Shown: positions 60,570-64,000 of the stretch, piece after piece
Layout of the letters: each line of letters begins with the position of its first letter
Position numbering within the stretch: the first letter of the stretch is position 1
Assembly: GCF_008119785.1 (NCBI RefSeq)
Contig: NZ_VSFA01000001.1
Coordinates: forward strand, 310,001 to 374,000
Reading direction: 5' to 3'
Origin: Micromonospora sp. MP36
GTDB taxonomy: Bacteria > Actinomycetota > Actinomycetes > Mycobacteriales > Micromonosporaceae
Length of the DNA: 64,000 bases
The notes under the pieces: generated by a model
What the model saw: only the letters and a program-made list of their open reading frames with translations
Databases searched by the model: none
Told to the model about the DNA's origin: nothing
Made by a program: the position numbers and the translations under genes

Positions 60570-63356
60570 ATGTCGCCACGGATCGACCTCCCGAGCGGAT
60601 GGGTGACCTTCGTGTTCACCGACATCGAGGGTTCCACCCGGCTGGCCCAGCTGCTCGGTTCCGGCTACCCGCCGGTGCTGCGGGAACACCGGCGGCTGCT
60701 GCGCCACACGCTGGCCGACGGGGCGGAGCTGCTGACCGAGGGCGACTCGTTCTTCCTCGCCTTCCCGGACGCGGCCGCGGCCGTCACCGCCTGCCTGGCC
60801 GCCCAACGGGCCCTGACCAGCCACGACTGGCCCACCCCGGAGGCCGCACCGCGGGTCCGGATGGGCCTGCACACTGGATACGTGGAACCCCGCGACGGCG
60901 AGTACGCCAGCCCCGAGGTGCACCGGGCGGCCCGGGTGGCCGCCGCCGCCCATGGTGGACAGGTGCTGTGCTCGGGGGCGACCGCCCGGCACGCCGACCC
61001 GCTGCCGGACGGAGCGTCCCTGTTGGACCTCGGGCTGCACCGGCTGCGCGGCTTCGACGACCGGGAGCGGCTGTTCCAGCTGCTGGCGCCCGGCCTGGAA
61101 CGGAGCTTCCCCCGGCCGCGTACCGCCGACGCGGTGGCGCACAACCTGCCCACCCAGGTCACCTCGTTCGTTGGGCGGGAGGTGGAACGGGGCGAGCTGA
61201 AGCGGCTGGTCGAGACGTACCGGCTGGTGACCGTGCTGGGTGCGGGCGGCGCCGGTAAGACGCGGCTGGCGGTGGAGCTGGCCGCCGGGATCGTCGAGGC
61301 GTACCCGGACGGGGTGTGGTTCGTCGACGTCGCGGCGGTGACCGACCCGGGCCTCGTGGCGTTCGAGATCGCCGCGGTGCTCGGGCTCCGCCCGGAGCCC
61401 GGCCGGCCCATGGTGGACACCCTGGTGGAGTACGCGGCCGCCCGCCGGATGCTGGTGGTCCTGGACACCTGCGACGCCCAGCCGGCGGCCTCGGCCGAGG
61501 TGATCTCCCGCCTGCTGGCCGGTGCCCGGGACGTCCGGGTGCTCGCCACCAGCCGGGAGTCGTTCGGCCTCCCCGGTGAGGCGGTGTGGCGGATCCCGCC
61601 GCTGTCGGTGGACCCTCGCCCCGACGGCGGGGAGAGCGACGGGGTGGCCCTGCTGCTGGCCCGGACGGCGGCGGCCCGGGGCGGCCGGGCGCCGGATCCC
61701 GCCGAGCAGGCCGACCTGCGCCGGGTGGTCCGCCGGCTGGACGGGCTGCCGCTCGCCATCGAGCTGGCCGCGGCACGGCTGCGGGTGCTCTCCGCCGGAC
61801 AGCTCGCCGAGCGGCTCGACGACATGCTGGGCACGCTGGACGCCGGGCGGGATACGCGAGAGCCTTCCCCGCTGGCGGAGGCCGGGCGGCGCGGCGACCC
61901 GGTCGACCTGGTGGCGGCCGGGCCCGCCCCGGCGACCTCTGCGGTGCACCGCTCTGCCGCCGAACGGCACCTGACCATGCAGGCCACGGTCACCTGGTCG
62001 TACCGGACGCTCGGCGCGCGCTCGGCCCGGTTGCTGCGCTGGCTGGCGGTCTTCGCCGGCCCGGTGGACCTGCCGACGGTGCAGTGGCTGCTCGACGAGG
62101 ACCCGCTCGACCCGCTGTCGGTGCTGGTGGACAAGTCCATGGTGCTGGCCGAGCCGCACGCCTCGGGCAGCACCTACCGGATGCTCGACCCGATCCGGGC
62201 GTACGCGGCCCGGCGGCTGGTCGAGGCCGGCGAGGAGGAGACGGCCCGGGACCGGCACGTCGCCTGGTGCAGCCACGCCCTGCAACGCGTCCACCTGGGC
62301 CCGGATGGCCGGCCGGTCACCCTTTCCCTCTACGCGCTCGACCCGCTCGCCGGGGAGTTGCGGGCCGCGCTGCGTTGGTGCGCCACCGGGGGCAGCGCGC
62401 GTACCGGGCTGCGGCTGGCGGGCGGGCTGGACCAGTGGTGGCGGGAGCGGGGGCTGGCCCGGGAGGGGCGGCTCTGGCTGTTCCGGCTGTACGGCCGGAT
62501 GGCCGAGACCGGCGAGGTGATCCCGGAGGCGGAGCTGGCCGCGGCGTATCACATGCACTCGTTGCACGCCGGCGCGGACGGCGAGTTCGCCGAGGAGTTG
62601 CGCTACTCGCAGCGGGCCGAGGCGGCCGCCCGGCAGGCCGGCGACCTGGGGCTGCTCGCCCGGGTGCTGGCGGGCCGGGCCGCGCCGCTGGTCGACATGG
62701 GACAGTTCGCCGAGGCGGAACGGGTCTGCCGCGAGGTGATCGACTGGGCGTACGCCCAGGGCGTGGTCTCCGACGCCCTGCACGCCGTCTACAACCTCGC
62801 CGAGCTGCTCTGGCGCCGGGGCGCGCTGGACGAGGCGGCCGAGCTTCTCGGCGCGGCCCGCCCGGTCGAGGCGGCCCGCCCGGTCGAGCGGGGGCGCCGC
62901 TCGGTGGACATGCTCCTCGGCATGGTGGCGTTGGCCCGGGACGACCTGGTCGCCGCGCACGAGCACCTGCTGGCGGCGCTCCGGTCCCGGATGAACCAGG
63001 GCTACCTGGGCCGGGCCTGCGACACGGTGAACGCGATCGCGGTGCGCTGCGCGCTGGGCGGGGACCCGGTGACCGCGGCCCGGCTCTTCGGCGCGGCCCA
63101 GGCCACCCGGGCGAACCTGCGGGCCACCCCCGGCATCTACGGGCCGTACTGGCTGGCCCGGCAGGCGGAGCTGCGCCGGGCGCTCGGCGACGCGGCGTTC
63201 GACGCCGCGTACGGCGCGGGCGGTGAGCTGGCCCTGGAGGAGGCGGCCACCCTGGCCCTCGGCGTCGACCACCCCGACCTGGCCCCCGGCTCTCGCCGCT
63301 TCACCGCCCCCACCAGCTCCTTCGCCCCGGCTCCGCGCCGCCACACCGCAGGATGA
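60570..63356 (+). CDS. Class III cyclase-like / NB-ARC ATPase / TPR protein
   Basis: A 928-residue protein. Residues 8-170 are a class III nucleotidyl-cyclase homology domain with metal ligands in FVFTDIEGSTRLAQLLG and LTEGDSFFLAFPDA; at the transition-state Asn position of the VNxAAR motif it has VHRAARV. An NB-ARC/AAA ATPase (Walker A VLGAGGAGKTRLAVELA near residue 225) and a winged-helix region (WSYRTLGARSARLLRWLAVF) follow. About 250 residues of TPR-like helices end the chain. Similar M. tuberculosis proteins (Rv0386 type) end in a LuxR HTH, but this one does not. ATG 60570 has GGAGG nine bases upstream. It may sense cell state and signal through oligomerisation. Confidence 0.88.
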   Translation: MSPRIDLPSGWVTFVFTDIEGSTRLAQLLGSGYPPVLREHRRLLRHTLADGAELLTEGDSFFLAFPDAAAAVTACLAAQRALTSHDWPTPEAAPRVRMGLHTGYVEPRDGEYASPEVHRAARVAAAAHGGQVLCSGATARHADPLPDGASLLDLGLHRLRGFDDRERLFQLLAPGLERSFPRPRTADAVAHNLPTQVTSFVGREVERGELKRLVETYRLVTVLGAGGAGKTRLAVELAAGIVEAYPDGVWFVDVAAVTDPGLVAFEIAAVLGLRPEPGRPMVDTLVEYAAARRMLVVLDTCDAQPAASAEVISRLLAGARDVRVLATSRESFGLPGEAVWRIPPLSVDPRPDGGESDGVALLLARTAAARGGRAPDPAEQADLRRVVRRLDGLPLAIELAAARLRVLSAGQLAERLDDMLGTLDAGRDTREPSPLAEAGRRGDPVDLVAAGPAPATSAVHRSAAERHLTMQATVTWSYRTLGARSARLLRWLAVFAGPVDLPTVQWLLDEDPLDPLSVLVDKSMVLAEPHASGSTYRMLDPIRAYAARRLVEAGEEETARDRHVAWCSHALQRVHLGPDGRPVTLSLYALDPLAGELRAALRWCATGGSARTGLRLAGGLDQWWRERGLAREGRLWLFRLYGRMAETGEVIPEAELAAAYHMHSLHAGADGEFAEELRYSQRAEAAARQAGDLGLLARVLAGRAAPLVDMGQFAEAERVCREVIDWAYAQGVVSDALHAVYNLAELLWRRGALDEAAELLGAARPVEAARPVERGRRSVDMLLGMVALARDDLVAAHEHLLAALRSRMNQGYLGRACDTVNAIAVRCALGGDPVTAARLFGAAQATRANLRATPGIYGPYWLARQAELRRALGDAAFDAAYGAGGELALEEAATLALGVDHPDLAPGSRRFTAPTSSFAPAPRRHTAG

Positions 63357-63409
63357 TCAAGAAGTTCGCGTCGGGATGCCGGCGGGCGGCGACGCGAACT
63401 TCTCGATCA
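63354..63409. terminator. Hairpin between convergent genes (GATCA palindrome family)
   Basis: TGATCAAGAAGTTCGCGTCG (63354-63373) pairs with CGACGCGAACTTCTCGATCA (63390-63409) with one mismatch, across 16 nt. It starts inside the last codons of the cyclase gene and ends 16 bp before the phospholipase stop. The arm resembles that at 42243-42305. Confidence 0.8.
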
Positions 63410-63425
63410 ACCGGGCGGGGTGGGG

Positions 63426-63968
63426 TCAGGAGGACAGGGCGGCGCGGCGTTCGGCGTCGGCCTTCATGCGGGCGGCGCGGTCGATGTCGGCCTGCTGGAC
63501 GGCGGCCACCGAGCCGAAGATGCTGACCGCCTCGTAGTACGTCCAGGCCAGGCTGTAGCAGGCCGGCCGGACGACCGCGTTGTAGGTGGCGCAGACCCGC
63601 TTGAGGTCCTCATAGAAGGCGCTGTCGAGGCGCGACTTGTTGGCGGAGAAGACGCCCATCGCCTTGTAGTTGCGGTAGCCGAAGTCGTGCCGGTAGCAGG
63701 AGAGGCTGAAGTTGAAGCCGAGCGGGTTGTCCGGGCTGGACGAGCAGTAGTCGGTCGACCAGTCGAAGGCGTACGCGGACCAGGCGGCCTTGTTCAGCCG
63801 GCCGGCGTTCCAGGCGTTGTAGCTGGTGGCGCTGGTCTGGGTCCAGCTCGACAGCACGCTGAGCTTCTGGTCGCGGCTCACCGCGGCGTGCGCGGGCGAG
63901 GCGACACCGACTGCGGTGAGCAGCGCGAACGCGCCGGAAGCGAGGACGGTGGCGAGACGTCGGGACAC
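63426..63968 (-). CDS. Secreted prokaryotic phospholipase A2
   Basis: A 180-residue exported enzyme. The signal peptide (residues 1-29, cleavage after AHA) precedes the PLA2 domain with STDYCSSSPDNPLGFNFSLSCYRHDFGYRNYKAMG, whose CxRHDFGYRN active-site helix gives catalytic His near residue 93 and Asp 94. The Cys pattern (two in this segment, then CATYNAVVRPACYS) fits the two disulfides of the Streptomyces violaceoruber type. It hydrolyses the sn-2 ester of phospholipids, Ca2+-dependent. GTG 63968 has GGAGG five bases upstream. Confidence 0.92.
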   Translation of the reverse strand: MSRRLATVLASGAFALLTAVGVASPAHAAVSRDQKLSVLSSWTQTSATSYNAWNAGRLNKAAWSAYAFDWSTDYCSSSPDNPLGFNFSLSCYRHDFGYRNYKAMGVFSANKSRLDSAFYEDLKRVCATYNAVVRPACYSLAWTYYEAVSIFGSVAAVQQADIDRAARMKADAERRAALSS

Positions 63969-64000
63969 GGGAACCTCCGCGGAGTGGGCGTCGGGACGGG

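Noticed and set aside
59409..63344. A minus-strand open frame of about 1300 codons
   Set aside because: It runs antisense to the cyclase/NB-ARC gene and into another frame of the transglycosylase gene. Both of those have clear family motifs; this frame has none.

Overview
The window is a very GC-rich actinobacterial chromosome segment. A mycothiol glycosyltransferase (MshA), the 33-residue ribosomal protein bS22, a BldN-type sigma factor, a rex-hemACD operon and many apparently leaderless genes all point to Actinomycetia. Protein sequences and intergenic palindromes look most like Micromonosporaceae (Micromonospora or Salinispora); that placement is inference from recall, not a search.

A conserved backbone runs along the window and, from memory of the Mycobacterium tuberculosis H37Rv order, follows Rv0486 to Rv0512: mshA, YbjN, gpm, phoR/phoP (senX3/regX3), a Cys-rich conserved protein, ppx, a TIM-barrel epimerase, a BldC-like HTH protein, bS22, a nucleotide-sugar epimerase, an acyltransferase, a HAD phosphatase, a glutaredoxin, hemA, hemC, hemD and hemB. 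Accessory blocks are inserted between these genes.

Layout. 1-6727: SDR fragment, mshA, YbjN, a histone-H1-like protein with a Rho_N domain, two tandem MFS exporters. 6879-10556: gpmA, then phoU divergent from phoR-phoP. 10557-12627: a 2-kb repeat-dense island with one secreted lytic-enzyme-like gene. 12628-20328: a tripartite tricarboxylate transporter (tctCBA) divergent from a CitA/CitB-type two-component system, followed by a stress protein, an MFS carrier and an RraA-like aldolase. 20335-33662: backbone genes mixed with glutathionylspermidine synthase-like and lipoprotein genes, proline dehydrogenase, a TetR-controlled hydrolase operon, a secreted metallopeptidase and a MacAB-like ABC exporter. 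33783-42217: lipid and sugar enzymes, an RsbN-like anti-sigma factor and BldN, an acyl-CoA synthetase, glutaredoxin and HAD. 42352-50423: a NarL-type two-component pair, then rex-hemA-hemC-hemD-hemB. 50417-64000: MFS, NADPH-dependent reductase and MerR cluster, a non-coding stretch with DnaA boxes, a HTH protein, a large secreted nuclease, a double GNAT, a membrane lytic transglycosylase, an FmdB protein, a cyclase/NB-ARC/TPR protein and a secreted phospholipase A2.

How the genes work together. The hem genes make uroporphyrinogen III under Rex (NADH/NAD+) control. PhoU/PhoR/PhoP senses phosphate. BldN and its putative anti-sigma factor form a developmental switch with a candidate BldN-type promoter in front of the anti-sigma gene. 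The tct block looks like uptake and use of a carboxylate. The most unusual DNA is the repeat island at 10557-12627, where two copies of a hairpin element share a 44-nt core but have different, still self-complementary, outer arms. No transposase, CRISPR array, rRNA or tRNA was seen.
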